A stretch of 7,266 bases of DNA. Origin: Actinomycetota bacterium. GTDB taxonomy: Bacteria; Actinomycetota; Thermoleophilia; Gaiellales; Gaiellaceae. Made by a program: the position numbers and the translations under genes. Within the stretch, counting starts at the first letter, position 1. The number at the start of each line of letters is the position of its first letter. The stretch is taken from positions 1 to 7,266 of the forward strand of contig JACDGR010000165.1 in the NCBI GenBank assembly GCA_013821525.1. Reading direction: 5' to 3'. The notes below the pieces were generated by a model. It ran no database searches. It worked only from the letters and a program-made list of their open reading frames with translations, and was not told where the DNA came from. Shown here piece by piece: positions 6,623-7,266 of this stretch.

Positions 6623-7266
6623 CGATCGGTCATGAAGTGGGCAGCCGCGGTCATGTGCATCTGACGGGGCAGCGCCGGGCCGAGCGTCAGCCGGAACCAC
6701 GCCGGGAGGCTGCGGTCGAGGAACGCCACGACGTTCGGAGCGATCAGGTGTGCGTTCGAGATGCTCGTCCAGTAGGGCTGCGTCACGTCGAGGGGTGTCT
6801 GCGTCGACTCGACGAAGGGCGACTTCGCGTTCTCGCGATCCCAGCGGCGAGCTCCGATCACGATCGCGGAGGCGCCGCCCTTCGTCTGATAGGCAAGGCG
6901 GTTCGGGCGCACCGCAGTGAAGCGCGTGACGGAGCTACCGACTCCAGCGGAGAGCGTCTCGTCGAAGACGACGGAGCGCGTGGCCCGGTACGCGGCCGTG
7001 GCGCGTCGCACGCGTGCGGTTGCGTCTGGTGCGGTTGCGGGTAGGTCGAATCGCGTCAGGCGCCCGTCGACCGAGACTGCAACAGGCCCGGCGCCGGCGG
7101 GTGCGCGGTAACAGCCGCTGCCGCAGGCGGTTGCCCGAGCGCCGTCGATCAGCACCGAACGGCCGCTCGCTCCGGTGCCGTCGATGCCGAGGATCGTCAC
7201 GATCGCGGTTCCCGGCGTGCGCGCAACGGCGACCGCGAGCCGCCCGAGCCCGTGCGCGTCGACGAC
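6574..7266 (-). CDS. C-terminal part of an exported protein with a LolA/LppX-like domain (start outside window)
   Basis: The frame is open through the right edge, so 230 C-terminal residues are visible and the real start lies beyond base 7266; the GTG at 7200 is internal. The visible part begins with a beta-rich stretch (LGRLAVAVARTPGTAIVTIL, 7-26) resembling the Ig-like or FixH/CopC-like segment of extracytoplasmic proteins. It contains ACGSGCYRAP (47-56) with two cysteines four apart. From about residue 85 it looks like a LolA/LppX-type half-barrel: a helix AYRATRSVVFDETLS (92-106), then RFTAVRPNRLAYQ, IVIGARRWDRE, AWFRL, and near the end MTAAAHFMTDRYVEF (205-219). Such domains bind lipids or lipoproteins outside the membrane. 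In related actinobacterial proteins I recall this domain behind a copper-resistance-type (CopD-like) membrane part, but that part is not visible here. Domain naming is from pattern memory. The 3' end overlaps the small membrane protein by 49 bases. Confidence 0.7.
   Translation of the reverse strand, partial: VVDAHGLGRLAVAVARTPGTAIVTILGIDGTGASGRSVLIDGARATACGSGCYRAPAGAGPVAVSVDGRLTRFDLPATAPDATARVRRATAAYRATRSVVFDETLSAGVGSSVTRFTAVRPNRLAYQTKGGASAIVIGARRWDRENAKSPFVESTQTPLDVTQPYWTSISNAHLIAPNVVAFLDRSLPAWFRLTLGPALPRQMHMTAAAHFMTDRYVEFGGPATVSPPSR

Overview
This 7,266-base window is very GC-rich and coding-dense, with strong G/C bias at third codon positions, many GTG starts and almost no intergenic space. 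The gene content (ClpB, futalosine-hydrolase-like enzyme, GYD protein, M29 aminopeptidase, PsuG plus PfkB kinase) and the style of the proteins fit a high-GC actinobacterium. The deep-branching Thermoleophilia (Gaiellales/Solirubrobacterales-like) is my best guess. This is inference from protein style, not a database match.

Layout, left to right. (1) Bases 1-1675, plus strand: the C-terminal two thirds of the ClpB disaggregase, cut by the left edge. (2) 1672-2079, minus: a small cupin that meets clpB tail to tail, the two stops sharing CTAG. (3) A 34-base divergent promoter region, then plus-strand genes: a futalosine-hydrolase-like nucleosidase (2114-2653), an overlapping polytopic membrane protein (2646-3365) and a GYD-domain protein (3298-3582) with its own strong ribosome binding site. 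(4) 3641-4720, plus: an M29 metallo-aminopeptidase whose reading frame is broken. The N-terminal piece lacks a standard start codon and ends at an in-frame TAA, while the rest (3800-4720) keeps all metal ligands. (5) 4707-6367, minus: pseudouridine-5'-phosphate glycosidase (psuG) and an upstream PfkB sugar kinase in a GTGA-overlapping operon. Together they would phosphorylate pseudouridine and split it to uracil and ribose 5-phosphate. (6) 6383-6622, plus: a small membrane-anchored protein of unknown function, divergent from the kinase by 15 bases. (7) 6574-7266, minus: the C-terminal part of an exported protein with a LolA/LppX-like domain, cut by the right edge.

Only about 107 bases (2080-2113, 3583-3640, 6368-6382) lie outside genes or gene remnants. 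Both divergent gaps carry -10-like hexamers 6-7 bases before the start codons, suggesting leaderless transcription. I see no tRNA, rRNA, CRISPR array, insertion sequence, phage gene or obvious mobile element. This looks like ordinary chromosomal housekeeping and accessory metabolism. The most notable item is the interrupted aminopeptidase; I do not see a new multi-gene system.
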